A DNA stretch of 44,806 nt from Candidatus Woesearchaeota archaeon (GCA_019323135.1 JAHWHT010000001.1:1-44806); one strand, 5' to 3'; positions 9,005-17,486 are shown, counted from the first letter of the stretch. Notes: generated from the sequence alone by a model not told the origin. Program-made: numbers and translations.

Positions 9005-10161
9005 TTCTTATATCTCTTTAGCCAAGGCTCTAGTCTGCCTAATGCTTTTTGTATTAATTTATAATCTGTTGCAAAAGAAAATCTAACATGACCTTCGCCA
9101 CTTGGACCAAAGTCAATACCTGGAACAGCAGCAACTTTTGCTTCTGTAATCATTTTTTTAACAAACCTCTTACTACTATTGTCAAAAGACTTAATATTTC
9201 CAAAAGCATAGAATGCGCCTTTAGGCATTGGACAACTTATGCCTAATTCATTTAATCTTGGAACAATTAACTTTCTTCTTCTGTCATATTCTTTTTTCAT
9301 TTGATTGACGTGTTTGTCGCCCATCTTCAGAGCCTTTATGCCTACTAATTGCGACATTGTAGGTGCGCAGACAGTTGAAAAAATGTGTGTTTTTTTCAGA
9401 GCATTAGCTAATTCTTGATTACAGACAGCATAACCTAATCTGTATCCGCACATTGCATAAGATTTTGAAAACGTCTGAAACGTAACTGCATAATCCTCCA
9501 TACCATTAAAAGATGCAATAGAGTGATGCTTTGCTTTATCATATAATATCTTTTCATAAGCTTCATCTGAAAAAATGTATAAATCATTTTCTACTGCAAT
9601 ATCTGCAAGCTCTTCTAATATTTTTTTGCTTAGGACATTGCCAGTTGGATTTGATGGAGAATTGATTAACAAGACTTTTGTTTTCTTTTTGTTTATCAGT
9701 TTTTTTACTTCATCTGGATTTACAGAGTAATCATCTTCTTCTCTTAGTTTGACAAATCTAGGATTTGCATTGAACATTTCACAAGTAGGGAGAAACCCCA
9801 TGTATCCAGGATCTGGAAGAATAATCTGCTCAGAAACATCTAAACAACAAGCAGTTGCAAGCATTAATGCTTCTTGAGAACCGCAGGTCACAACAACATT
9901 ATCCGGAGATGCTTTGATTTTGTTGTCTTTTTTTAGTTTTTTTACAATAGCTTCTCTTAATTCTCTTAATCCGCCTGCAGGAGAGTAGTGATTAACTAAG
10001 TGCGCAACTTTTTTTGTGTGCGCAACTATCTCTTTGTGTGCAGGAAAGTCTGGCTCGCCAGGACCTAGTGAGATTATCTCTGGGTGTTCGACTGCTATTT
10101 CAATTAATTTTTCAATCTCTAAATCTGGAAGCTCTTGCTCTCTTTCTGATAACTCAACCAT
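9001..10161 (-). CDS. class I/II PLP aminotransferase
   Basis: A 386-residue fold-type I aminotransferase. Visible elements: GPGEPDFPAH near the N-terminus, the substrate-loop SPAGG, NSPSNPTGN with the PLP-contacting asparagine, SDEAYEKI with the aspartate that holds the pyridine nitrogen, and SKSYAMCGYRLGY with the Schiff-base lysine. The stop overlaps the porG start (ATGA), so it heads the por operon. This suggests that its keto-acid product is a POR substrate, i.e. alanine to pyruvate, although aspartate or aromatic specificity is possible. A TATA box (TATATAAAT on the minus strand, near 10181-10189) sits about 25 bases before the ATG: leaderless. Confidence 0.87.
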   Translation of the reverse strand: MVELSEREQELPDLEIEKLIEIAVEHPEIISLGPGEPDFPAHKEIVAHTKKVAHLVNHYSPAGGLRELREAIVKKLKKDNKIKASPDNVVVTCGSQEALMLATACCLDVSEQIILPDPGYMGFLPTCEMFNANPRFVKLREEDDYSVNPDEVKKLINKKKTKVLLINSPSNPTGNVLSKKILEELADIAVENDLYIFSDEAYEKILYDKAKHHSIASFNGMEDYAVTFQTFSKSYAMCGYRLGYAVCNQELANALKKTHIFSTVCAPTMSQLVGIKALKMGDKHVNQMKKEYDRRRKLIVPRLNELGISCPMPKGAFYAFGNIKSFDNSSKRFVKKMITEAKVAAVPGIDFGPSGEGHVRFSFATDYKLIQKALGRLEPWLKRYKK

Positions 10162-10247
10162 GTTTTTAAAATACCCTCTAGTGATTTATATACCATACTT
10201 TACTAAAACGTTATAATAAAGTTTGTTGTCATCAAATAGTGAAATAA

Positions 10248-10958
10248 TTATTTCTTAGCGTTCTGCCACATGAATTCAAAATAGTTTTTGTAGGCTTTTG
10301 CTGCGGCTGCGTTTTCTATGATTATTGCTTCTGGAATATCTGTCCAGATGATTAAAGCAATCTTATCTCCATAAATATTTGTTACGACCGGGCTCTCTAC
10401 TTTTGCAGGAACATAACGAGTCTGCCGAGGATTAGAAGTATTTGTTCCCCTGCCTTGTCTCACAAGCTCTCTAACAAAAATCTTTTTTTCTTTAAGCTGC
10501 CTGATAAACTGAGGCTGATAATCTGGCAAAAATTCTTCAAGCTGATCTTCTTTTCCAAAAACACAATTATTATCACCAGTCCGAATTATGTCCTGAAAAA
10601 CCGCCTTGACACCTTTTATTCCCTTGAAAAGCCTAACCTGGCCTTTTACTTTGACAGCTTTATGCCTTGCCTGCAGTTCTGGAAGTATTGATTTGATATC
10701 TTCTTCCTGTTCTCTAAGATATTCTAGTAATCTTTTAGGTCCTGTTGCCTGGAACCATTTTACTTTACCAATCATGACATAACTTAGAAGACCTTTTTCC
10801 TGAAGAGTCTTTATTGCATTATAACAGGATGAACGATCCATTCCTGTGATTTTTGCAACAGTTCCTGCCTTGCTAGAGCCATGATCATTCAGAGCCAGAT
10901 ATACTTTGATTTCATTCGGACTAAAGCCGAGTTTTTCTAGTGCTCTTTCGGGATTCAT
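10248..10958 (-). CDS. TrmB-family transcriptional regulator
   Basis: A 236-residue DNA-binding protein. Residues 8-65 form the TrmB winged helix (LGFSPNEIKVYLALNDHG, then a recognition helix around MDRSSCYNAIKTLQEKGLL), followed by a coiled-coil linker (LREQEEDIKSILPELQ) and a sensor domain of the PLD-like type. TrmB proteins control sugar and central carbon metabolism in archaea. The gene lies 86 bases upstream of the aminotransferase-por operon on the same strand, making that operon a candidate target. A perfect 18-bp palindrome overlaps its own divergent promoter region, suggesting autoregulation. Confidence 0.85.
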   Translation of the reverse strand: MNPERALEKLGFSPNEIKVYLALNDHGSSKAGTVAKITGMDRSSCYNAIKTLQEKGLLSYVMIGKVKWFQATGPKRLLEYLREQEEDIKSILPELQARHKAVKVKGQVRLFKGIKGVKAVFQDIIRTGDNNCVFGKEDQLEEFLPDYQPQFIRQLKEKKIFVRELVRQGRGTNTSNPRQTRYVPAKVESPVVTNIYGDKIALIIWTDIPEAIIIENAAAAKAYKNYFEFMWQNAKK

Positions 10959-10980
10959 GGTTTTTAATATAAACTGATGA

Positions 10981-11026
10981 CTTATATAAATGTATTGTAG
11001 AAATTTCTACAACAAGGGTTTAAATA
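10981..11026. promoter_or_regulatory. palindromic operator between divergent TATA boxes
   Basis: The perfect 18-bp palindrome TTGTAGAAATTTCTACAA occupies 10995-11012. It is flanked by TATA-like TTATATAAA (10982-10990, reading toward the TrmB gene) and GTTTAAATAC (11018-11027, reading toward the small gene at 11051). A dimeric regulator bound here would cover both promoters. The obvious candidate is the adjacent TrmB protein. No second copy was found before the aminotransferase gene. Confidence 0.7.
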
Positions 11027-11050
11027 CTGTTTAAATTGGCAAAAAACAGA

Positions 11051-11263
11051 ATGAAAATCGACATACTAGACAAAATGTATATTGTAGGCGAGCTAAAACA
11101 GAGAGGAATAATTGTCCAACTAGATGACCTAGACCCGTTAAAAGACGAACTTACGCCATTTGCAAAAGCAAGACTTGCAGATAAACAGCAGAATGGCGGA
11201 ATACCTGAAAAAGAACTGCCATATGCTCAAACTATGGCAAAATACTTTGGAATAGACAATTAA
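11051..11263 (+). CDS. hypothetical small protein
   Basis: A 70-residue soluble protein starting MKIDILDKMYIVGELKQRG. I do not recognise a family. A TTG at 11036 would add five residues, but the TATA box at 11018-11027 places transcription start near 11048, so the ATG at 11051 on a leaderless mRNA is preferred. It is divergent from the TrmB gene across the palindromic operator and 50 bases upstream of the glutamate synthase-like gene, so it may share regulation with both. Confidence 0.6.
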   Translation: MKIDILDKMYIVGELKQRGIIVQLDDLDPLKDELTPFAKARLADKQQNGGIPEKELPYAQTMAKYFGIDN

Positions 11264-11313
11264 ACAAGATACCACAAAATTAATAAAGCCTGCTTCAACC
11301 CTTTTTATCTACA

Positions 11314-12615
11314 ATGGCAGATAAAAAAGAATATGCGGATTTAGAGGGGATGAGGTTTCACAAGAATGCTTGCGTATTAACTAATACTAAACTATATTCT
11401 CCAGATCATGCGGCAATGAGCGGATTATGCGCTAACTGTATCATGTGCGGAATGTGCGAAGTGGGTGCAAAGGCAAAGTCTGGAAGGACACTATTTCCAG
11501 CACCATTTGGGACAGCACAATTTGGAGCAGAGAAAAAACTTGCAAACATGGAAGATTTGCAAATCATGCCAGAATTATACGGCGAAGGACATTTCTTTAC
11601 AAATGTAAAATCAGAGACTACACTAGGAGGATTCAATGTAACAGTTCCTTTAGTGATTGCAGGAATGGGTTCTACTAAAGTTGCCAGCGATAAAAATGAT
11701 GAATTAACAATCGGAGCTGCAAAAGCAGGAATACCTAGAGTATTAGGAGAGAATTATTACATTACATTTGGTGAAGAGAAAGTAAGAGAGACGATTGCAT
11801 TGTATAAGAAACACCAAAAAGAAGGATATGGCGGATTTATTGTACAAATAAATGCAAATGAGCATAAATTAGGACTGCCAAAACTTGCAGCAGAATTTGG
11901 AGCAGATGCAATTGAATTTAAACTTGGCCAGGGCGCTAAACAAGGAATGGGCGGAGAAATCCAATTTGAAGGAGAAGAGATGGCTGAGAAATACAGAAAC
12001 GCAGGATACGAAGTCATCAAAAAAGAAAACGGAAAATATGAAAGACACGCATTTCCAGGAAGTTTATCAAGTGAATCATTAAGAGAGACGCTCAAAGAGT
12101 ATGCAAGTTATGGAAAACCGCTCTGGATAAAAACAGGGATGGGACTGGGCATAATAAAACTCATTGAGGAGTTGGATAAAATAAAACAAGAAGAGAACAT
12201 TCCAATAATGTGCCTGACAATAGACGGATTTGGGGGCGGAACTGGAATGAGCCCATGGCTAGTTATGAATGAAATGAACATGCCATCTGGAGCACTATTT
12301 GCAGCACTAAAGAAAAGACCATCATTTGATATATTCTTAGCAGGCGGATATGCAACAGGATTTGATGTAGCCAAAGCAATGATGCTAGGAGCAGATGGAG
12401 TTGCAATGGGAAGACCGTTCTTGATAGCATCAAGACAGCCAGACGGAATAGAAAAATTCTGCAAAGCACTAAATGAAGAATTAAGAATGGTTGCAGTCAC
12501 CCAGAAAGTTGACGATGTGACTAAAATAGTCGGCAAAAGAAAAGCGCTATTTGCTTTATCAAAAGAAGCAAAGAACATGTTTGGAATAACGACAGAGCCG
12601 AAGGATGTTTTGTAA
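11314..12615 (+). CDS. glutamate synthase-like FMN-binding protein
   Basis: A 433-residue TIM-barrel flavoprotein of the GltB central/FMN domain family. N-terminal CANCIMCGMC could bind a cluster or metal. The barrel shows GGFNVTVPLVIAGMGS, EFGADAIEFKLGQGAKQGMGGE (the GltS-type loop), WIKTGMGLG, TIDGFGGGTGMSP and ADGVAMGRPFLIA, the FMN phosphate region. It lacks the glutaminase and FeS-reductase domains of full glutamate synthase, as many archaeal stand-alone versions do. Its donor and substrate are therefore uncertain; a role in amino-nitrogen metabolism alongside the nearby aminotransferase is an inference. Confidence 0.8.
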   Translation: MADKKEYADLEGMRFHKNACVLTNTKLYSPDHAAMSGLCANCIMCGMCEVGAKAKSGRTLFPAPFGTAQFGAEKKLANMEDLQIMPELYGEGHFFTNVKSETTLGGFNVTVPLVIAGMGSTKVASDKNDELTIGAAKAGIPRVLGENYYITFGEEKVRETIALYKKHQKEGYGGFIVQINANEHKLGLPKLAAEFGADAIEFKLGQGAKQGMGGEIQFEGEEMAEKYRNAGYEVIKKENGKYERHAFPGSLSSESLRETLKEYASYGKPLWIKTGMGLGIIKLIEELDKIKQEENIPIMCLTIDGFGGGTGMSPWLVMNEMNMPSGALFAALKKRPSFDIFLAGGYATGFDVAKAMMLGADGVAMGRPFLIASRQPDGIEKFCKALNEELRMVAVTQKVDDVTKIVGKRKALFALSKEAKNMFGITTEPKDVL

Positions 12616-12656
12616 GCAAAAGGTTAATATAACACCTTTTCTTCTTTCTTCTTAAA

Positions 12657-13397
12657 ATGGTGGCGAGATATTTAATATTATTAGTATGCTTAATAGCAGT
12701 CATAACAGGATGCACTGCCAAAGAGCAGCAAGAGAGCAAATATACGCAGATTAAAGAAAATATTTTCGCCTGCAACTCTGCGTTTAATACTTGGGACGGC
12801 AAGACACACACAATATGCTATGATTCTGCAGGGGCAAAATTATTTGATGAGCCTTATGATGTTCTAAGCGAACTTGGTTTTTCAAAAGAAAAATCAGAAA
12901 AACTTGAAAAAGAATTTAAACAAGGATGTTTTAATGAAGCAAAGTTCAAAGACCTGCCGCCAAGCATCATAACAGAAGCAATTCTTAAGACAAAACTGTT
13001 CAAAGACAAAACAATCTGCGAAAATATAGACAAAAGCACATACTTTTGGAAACATATCAACCACACCTACACTTATTCTATAAAGCACACTGGAGCAGGA
13101 GGCAATTTCAGAGGATACACCTGGTCACTGGAAGTGAAGCCATACACAACTGAAGGAATTGATGCTGAACAGTATCCCTTCTTGACCTGCGAATCCTTCT
13201 CTGCAAATAAAATGCATGCATGGAACCTTGAAATTGAAAAAGAAGATAATATACTAAAAATAACTGCAGATAATATCCGGCCAACAGAAGCAGAAGACCT
13301 TAATGCAGAAGAAATGAACAATATTGCCAAAAACTTCACAGACTGCAGTAGTAAATATGATTATTACAGACTTTCTAAAGAAAATACATATAACTAA
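12657..13397 (+). CDS. hypothetical lipoprotein
   Basis: A 246-residue predicted lipoprotein with a hydrophobic leader ending VITGC (lipobox, Cys19). The mature protein has seven further cysteines (for example FACNS, TICYD, QGCF, TICEN, LTCES, TDCSS), suggesting disulfides outside the cell. No recognised fold. The ATG lies about 30 bases downstream of TTAATATAA, so the mRNA is probably leaderless. It precedes the hydrogenase genes, which have their own TATA box, so linkage may be accidental. Confidence 0.65.
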   Translation: MVARYLILLVCLIAVITGCTAKEQQESKYTQIKENIFACNSAFNTWDGKTHTICYDSAGAKLFDEPYDVLSELGFSKEKSEKLEKEFKQGCFNEAKFKDLPPSIITEAILKTKLFKDKTICENIDKSTYFWKHINHTYTYSIKHTGAGGNFRGYTWSLEVKPYTTEGIDAEQYPFLTCESFSANKMHAWNLEIEKEDNILKITADNIRPTEAEDLNAEEMNNIAKNFTDCSSKYDYYRLSKENTYN

Positions 13398-13439
13398 ATC
13401 AAAAAGTTAATATATCAAATACTACTCTTTCTTATTAAA

Positions 13440-14195
13440 ATGGGTGATAAAAAGCCAGTACTAGGAATTGTATCTTTTACATGTGATCAAGGGTGTCAGT
13501 TTACTATACTTTTTATTGAGAAGTTATTTCAGGTTCTTAGCAAGTTTGATGTTCAATACTTCCATCTTTTGAAGGAGAAGAACAGAAAAGCGAAGTTTGA
13601 TGTTTGTTTTGTTGAGGGCGCTGTTTCATCAAAGAAAGAAGTGCAGAAGCTGAAAGAGATACGGAAGAAAAGCAAGATTCTTGTTGCTTTGGGAGCATGT
13701 GCGTGTCATGGCGGAGTTCCTGCAATGCGGAACTTCATAGAGAACAAGGAATTAGAGAAGTATGTATATAATCAAGGGATGCTAAAAGGCTCTATTCCTG
13801 CAGCTGCAATCGGAGAATATGTAAAAGTTGACTATTACATGTATGGATGCCCAATAATCAAGGAAGAATTTGTTAATTTTCTAAATCAGTTTTTGAAAGG
13901 CAAAATAATGAAAGAGTTTGACGGGCCTGTCTGCGCAGAGTGCCCAAGAAGAGGTACGCCAGAATGCTTTTTAAGACAGAAAAAAGTTTGTCTAGGACCT
14001 GTGACACACGGCGGATGCTCTGCAGTGTGCACAAAATCAAATTTTGAGTGTATGGGATGCAGAGGACCAAGACCAAAAACAGATTATGAAGCAGAAATAA
14101 AACTGTTCAAGTCATTTGGAATATCTGAAAAAGAAATAATGGAAAAACTGAATATGTTTAAAAATATAGAAGATGGCAAGAAAAATAAACCTTAA
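13440..14195 (+). CDS. [NiFe] hydrogenase small subunit (group 3-like)
   Basis: A 251-residue electron-transfer subunit. The proximal cluster ligands are visible as TCDQGC near residues 14-19, GACACHGGVPAMRN, and GCPI. The C-terminal part is cysteine-rich (CAECPRRGTPEC, KKVCLGPVTHGGCSAVC, FECMGCRGP), matching the extra clusters of the delta subunit in cytosolic group 3 enzymes. No twin-arginine leader is present, so it is cytoplasmic. The gene overlaps the large-subunit gene by 23 bases. No diaphorase, F420- or NAD(P)-binding subunit follows, so the natural electron partner may be ferredoxin itself. Confidence 0.87.
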   Translation: MGDKKPVLGIVSFTCDQGCQFTILFIEKLFQVLSKFDVQYFHLLKEKNRKAKFDVCFVEGAVSSKKEVQKLKEIRKKSKILVALGACACHGGVPAMRNFIENKELEKYVYNQGMLKGSIPAAAIGEYVKVDYYMYGCPIIKEEFVNFLNQFLKGKIMKEFDGPVCAECPRRGTPECFLRQKKVCLGPVTHGGCSAVCTKSNFECMGCRGPRPKTDYEAEIKLFKSFGISEKEIMEKLNMFKNIEDGKKNKP

Positions 14196-15456
14196 TCACA
14201 TAACAAAAATAGAAGGACACGCCAAATTACACATAAAAATAGTAAAAGGCGAAGTCAAAAAAGTAGAACTTAAAATATTTGAGGGCTCAAGATATTTTGA
14301 AGGAATTTTGAAAAATAAAAAATACAATGATATTAACCATATTGCTTCAAGAATCTGCGGAATATGCTCTCCTGTTCACGGAATTACATCTGTACAAGCA
14401 ACTGAGAAAGCAATGGGAGTAAAAGTTTCTAAACAAACACAAATTTTGAGAGAATTATTGAATATCGGCGGAACAATACAGAGCCATGTATTACATCTTT
14501 ATTTCTTGACATTACCAGATTATACTGGATTTCCAAACGCAGTGCAGATGGCGCAAAAGCATCCTGAAAAAGTCAAGAGAGCACTTAAGATAAAACAGCT
14601 AGGAAACGAACTTGTTCGAGTAATTGGCGGAAGAGATATACATCCTTTTACTTTAACACCTGGCGGATTTGTGGCAATACCAAAAAAAGAAGAGCTTCAG
14701 AAATTATTAGCAGATGCAAAAGCATGCTTAACAGATGCAAAGAAAACAGCAGAGTTATTCTGCGGATTAAAGTATCCTGATTTCACACGAGAGACAAAAC
14801 ACTATGCTTTGAAGGCAAAGAAAGGATGCTACTGGTGTCCTGAAGACACAATAACCTGTACTGGCGGCAAAGAATGCATTGCTGTAACAGATTATGAGCA
14901 GTATTTCAAGGAATTTTTCAAGCCAGGCTCAACATCAGAGTTTGCAAAAGCAGATCACGGAAGTTACATGGTAGGGGCATGGTCAAGAATACTAAATAAT
15001 TATGATGAGTTGACAAAAGAAGGCAAAGATATGTGCAGATGTATACTTCCTCGAAAGGATAATCCGTTCATGAACAACCCTGCGCAGGCAATAGAAATAT
15101 ATGAAGGAATCAGAAGAGTGATTGATGTTCTTGAAAACACTGAATTTAAGCCGGAAAAACCTGTTGTTGTCAAAACAAAAGCAGGAACTGGAATTGGGGC
15201 AAGTGAAGCACCAAGAGGGATTGTGTTTCATAAGTATATGTATGACAAAGACGGCTTTACAACGTTTATTAACATAACCACACCAACAACACAGAATCTT
15301 CAGAATCTGGAAGATGATATCAAACACTTCTTGCCAAAAATACTAGATCAACCAAAAGCAGAGATACAATTAGAGATTGAGAAGCTCATTAGAGCATATG
15401 ATCCTTGTATTAGCTGTGCAACACATTTTCTGGAAATAATTTGGGAAAAGTCGTAG
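14173..15456 (+). CDS. [NiFe] hydrogenase large (catalytic) subunit
   Basis: A 427-residue catalytic subunit. Both nickel-binding pairs are present: RICGIC at residues 60-65 and DPCISCATH at 410-418. A nine-residue tail follows His418, the expected cleavage point of the maturation endopeptidase encoded at 16660. The L2 motif most resembles group 3b (sulfhydrogenase-type) enzymes; an extra cysteine group lies at CYWCPEDTITC. The gene is co-translated with the small subunit. Together with POR upstream this would allow disposal of electrons as H2, or the reverse. A 15-base direct repeat spans its stop codon. Confidence 0.9.
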   Translation: MARKINLNHITKIEGHAKLHIKIVKGEVKKVELKIFEGSRYFEGILKNKKYNDINHIASRICGICSPVHGITSVQATEKAMGVKVSKQTQILRELLNIGGTIQSHVLHLYFLTLPDYTGFPNAVQMAQKHPEKVKRALKIKQLGNELVRVIGGRDIHPFTLTPGGFVAIPKKEELQKLLADAKACLTDAKKTAELFCGLKYPDFTRETKHYALKAKKGCYWCPEDTITCTGGKECIAVTDYEQYFKEFFKPGSTSEFAKADHGSYMVGAWSRILNNYDELTKEGKDMCRCILPRKDNPFMNNPAQAIEIYEGIRRVIDVLENTEFKPEKPVVVKTKAGTGIGASEAPRGIVFHKYMYDKDGFTTFINITTPTTQNLQNLEDDIKHFLPKILDQPKAEIQLEIEKLIRAYDPCISCATHFLEIIWEKS

Positions 15457-15506
15457 ACTTTTTGCAAATTCTTCTGAATTCACAGAATTCAGAAATAATT
15501 TGGGAA
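15433..15506 (+). repeat. direct repeat and hairpin at the hydrogenase 3' end
   Basis: GAAATAATTTGGGAA occurs at 15433-15447, encoding the subunit tail EIIWE, and again at 15492-15506 after the stop. Between them lies a perfect ten-base inverted repeat TTCTGAATTC / GAATTCAGAA (15472-15494) with a three-base loop, followed by an A-rich stretch. The layout looks like a short tandem duplication that now forms a 3' untranslated hairpin, possibly a transcription end. Confidence 0.6.
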
Positions 15507-15524
15507 TAAAAAAAAGAAAAAAAA

Positions 15525-16088
15525 TTAAATTCTTTTTGCAAATCTTTCAAGCTGGAATGCGTACCAGATGCAGGTCAGGCCTCCTAATACCATTAATCCG
15601 CCTACTAAGTAGATGAATACTATGGCAGAGAAAACTGGCTGTGCAAAGTACAGTACTCCCAACAAAATCAATACAACTGCGCCGATAAACATGGACCAGT
15701 TCTTGAACTCAATTGTTGCAAGAATCTGAAGTATTCCCAGCACAATCAATGCAATACCAATCATCAACAAAATCGTTATTTCTGCAATTGCTGTGAAGAA
15801 CACTGGCTTGAACAAAGCAACCAGACCTACAAACACTCCTAAAAGGCCCTGCAGTAACAGCATGCCCCAATTCTTTAGCTTTGAATGATACTTAATCGCA
15901 AACACTGTTGAGAAAGTTCCGTCAATCAATAGATATAATCCCCATATCCAAATCAAAAGACTTGTTGTTTCCAGAGGGCGCCATAAGAACAAAAGCCCTA
16001 ATACAAGAAAAGCAACTCCTCTTAAAAGAAGCATCCACCAAGCAGTCTTGATAAGCTTGCCGAGCTTCTTAACATCACTCTTTTTCAA
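15525..16088 (-). CDS. HdeD/DUF308-like membrane protein
   Basis: A 187-residue protein with six evenly spaced hydrophobic helices in two repeats (LLRGVAFLVLGLLFLWRP, LLLQGLLGVFVGLVALFKP, FIGAVVLILLGVLYFAQP), the pattern of the HdeD family. The start is a TTG at 16088, chosen because GAGGTGA ends about six bases upstream; a GTG at 16097 lies inside that ribosome site. A TATA-like box near 16132-16139 suggests its own promoter after the rubrerythrin gene. In enterobacteria HdeD supports acid resistance; its role here is unknown. Confidence 0.75.
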   Translation of the reverse strand: MKKSDVKKLGKLIKTAWWMLLLRGVAFLVLGLLFLWRPLETTSLLIWIWGLYLLIDGTFSTVFAIKYHSKLKNWGMLLLQGLLGVFVGLVALFKPVFFTAIAEITILLMIGIALIVLGILQILATIEFKNWSMFIGAVVLILLGVLYFAQPVFSAIVFIYLVGGLMVLGGLTCIWYAFQLERFAKRI

Positions 16089-16141
16089 AATAATCACCTC
16101 TAGGTTTTTTAATATAAAAAAGAAAAAAGAGTATATAAAAG

Positions 16142-16645
16142 TTACTTAATTTCTTCGAACTTATCCTTTGGAGCGCTGCAAACAGGACAGATATCTGGAA
16201 TTTCATCACCAACAAAAGTGTATCCGCAGACAGGGCAGACATGATAATTAGTTGGCTCTAAATCCTTTTTCTCTTTTATTGCCTTTAATGCTTTTTCATA
16301 CTCTCTTTCATGAATCTTTTCAGCAGCAATAGCCCACTTGAAGGTTCTGATTGCCTCATTATCCTCAGTCTCTTCTGCCTCATTGATAAACCGCGGATAC
16401 ATCTTCTCTGCCTCATACTTCTCACCCTCAAAAGCGTCAACAAGATTCTCTTCTGTGGTTTTTATTCCCTTCATGACACTCAAGTGATTCCTTGCGTGCG
16501 CAGTCTCAGAAGCAGCAGCAGCCCTGAACAATCTTGCAATCTGCTTCCTGCCTTCCATCTCTGCCTTGTCAGCAAAAAACAAGTATTTCCTGTTTGCCTG
16601 GCTTTCTCCTGCAAAAGCCTCCTGAAGATTTTCTTTAGTTGTCAT
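16142..16645 (-). CDS. rbr: rubrerythrin
   Basis: A 167-residue non-haem iron peroxidase that reduces H2O2 in anaerobes. The N-terminal four-helix domain has the diiron ligands in LQEAFAGESQANRKY, AASETAHARNH, LVDAFEGEKYEAEKMYP and AAEKIHEREYEKAL. The C-terminal rubredoxin-like domain has CPVCGYTF and CPVCSAPKDKF. The ATG at 16645 follows AGGAGGT by four bases, ruling out an upstream in-frame TTG. It is the last gene of the hypA-hypC-endopeptidase run, 14 bases after the endopeptidase gene, linking oxidative-stress defence to production of the O2-sensitive hydrogenase. Confidence 0.92.
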   Translation of the reverse strand: MTTKENLQEAFAGESQANRKYLFFADKAEMEGRKQIARLFRAAAASETAHARNHLSVMKGIKTTEENLVDAFEGEKYEAEKMYPRFINEAEETEDNEAIRTFKWAIAAEKIHEREYEKALKAIKEKKDLEPTNYHVCPVCGYTFVGDEIPDICPVCSAPKDKFEEIK

Positions 16646-16659
16646 ATTTACCTCCTGAT

Positions 16660-17025
16660 TCAATCTTTTTTAATTTCATTTATAAGTTTTATGATGCTTT
16701 GCTTTATTGACTCTATATTTCCTTTCATAGGAATTCCAATAATTGTGACATTATTTATCTCGCCGATTGTTTTTCTCAACTTAATCTCTGTTCCTAAATC
16801 AAAATCATGCATAGAGACTGGGTGAAAGTCCTTTATTTTATCTAAAGGAATCAATCTTACTTCATCAAGATTCTTTACAACATCAAGGATGATTATATCT
16901 CCCTTGATTCCTTCAAGAGAATCGCATTTGATAAATTCAACACCATCAACTGTTATTTCATCTGCAAGCTTTTTTGCAAGAGAATCCTCTTCAACAAACT
17001 CATTTCCAAAACAAAGTATTTTCAT
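16660..17025 (-). CDS. hydrogenase maturation endopeptidase (HycI/HyaD family)
   Basis: A 121-residue aspartic-type endopeptidase that trims the C-terminal tail of the nickel-loaded large subunit. It begins MKILCFGNEFVEEDSLA, the family's G-N-x-x-x-x-D-D/E nickel-sensing motif in a relaxed form, followed by DIIILDVVKN with the second acidic ligand and HDFDLG, the histidine region. It is shorter than the usual 150-160 residues. It overlaps the upstream HypC-like gene by four bases (ATGA-type coupling) and sits in the hyp run, consistent with processing the subunit encoded at 14173. Confidence 0.82.
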   Translation of the reverse strand: MKILCFGNEFVEEDSLAKKLADEITVDGVEFIKCDSLEGIKGDIIILDVVKNLDEVRLIPLDKIKDFHPVSMHDFDLGTEIKLRKTIGEINNVTIIGIPMKGNIESIKQSIIKLINEIKKD

Positions 17026-17486
17026 TTTAAATTTTCTTTAATTTTTTCTGACGCAAATCCTAAATGAACAGAAATTTTATCTCCTATCTTAGCATCCTTA
17101 AACCATTTGCCTGAAAACTTTCTGCAATCACCATTGCACTTAATTTCATAAACAGGACTGCCCTGCCCATCGTCACTTACGGATTCAACAACACCAACAA
17201 AAACATGACAGTCTTTTTTAGCATATGTGTTATGATGCTCAAGCCAAAATCTGCGCACAGCATCTGGAGAAGCCTCATCAAGATTTTTGGATTTGATAAA
17301 CTTCTTGTATTCAGGCATTGCATTGACAAAAGTTTTTTCAATCAAATCCCATCCTGGAACAACTCCTTCTTCTCTATATTTAACAAGTGTTTCATAAACG
17401 TTTTTTGGAACACGAGGATTATTTTTTAAAAAAGAAAGGCATTGGCGCGCATACTTAAAAAAAACTTCTTCAGGAGTCTCATTCAT
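17022..17486 (-). CDS. HypC-like domain protein with N-terminal helical extension
   Basis: About 154 residues from the ATG at 17486, which overlaps the hypC stop; another ATG at 17501 would add five. The first 90 or so residues are helical and unknown. The last 60 resemble HypC: compare IGDKISVHLGFASEKI here with VGDYVLVNAGFVMEKI in the adjacent hypC, and CHVFVGVVESV with CLAIPGKIVKI. The N-terminal cysteine of HypC, which must follow the initiator Met, is internal here, so it probably cannot carry the Fe(CN)2CO unit in the same way. Placed between hypC and the endopeptidase, it is probably a hydrogenase-specific assembly factor; this is inference. Confidence 0.6.
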   Translation of the reverse strand: MNETPEEVFFKYARQCLSFLKNNPRVPKNVYETLVKYREEGVVPGWDLIEKTFVNAMPEYKKFIKSKNLDEASPDAVRRFWLEHHNTYAKKDCHVFVGVVESVSDDGQGSPVYEIKCNGDCRKFSGKWFKDAKIGDKISVHLGFASEKIKENLK

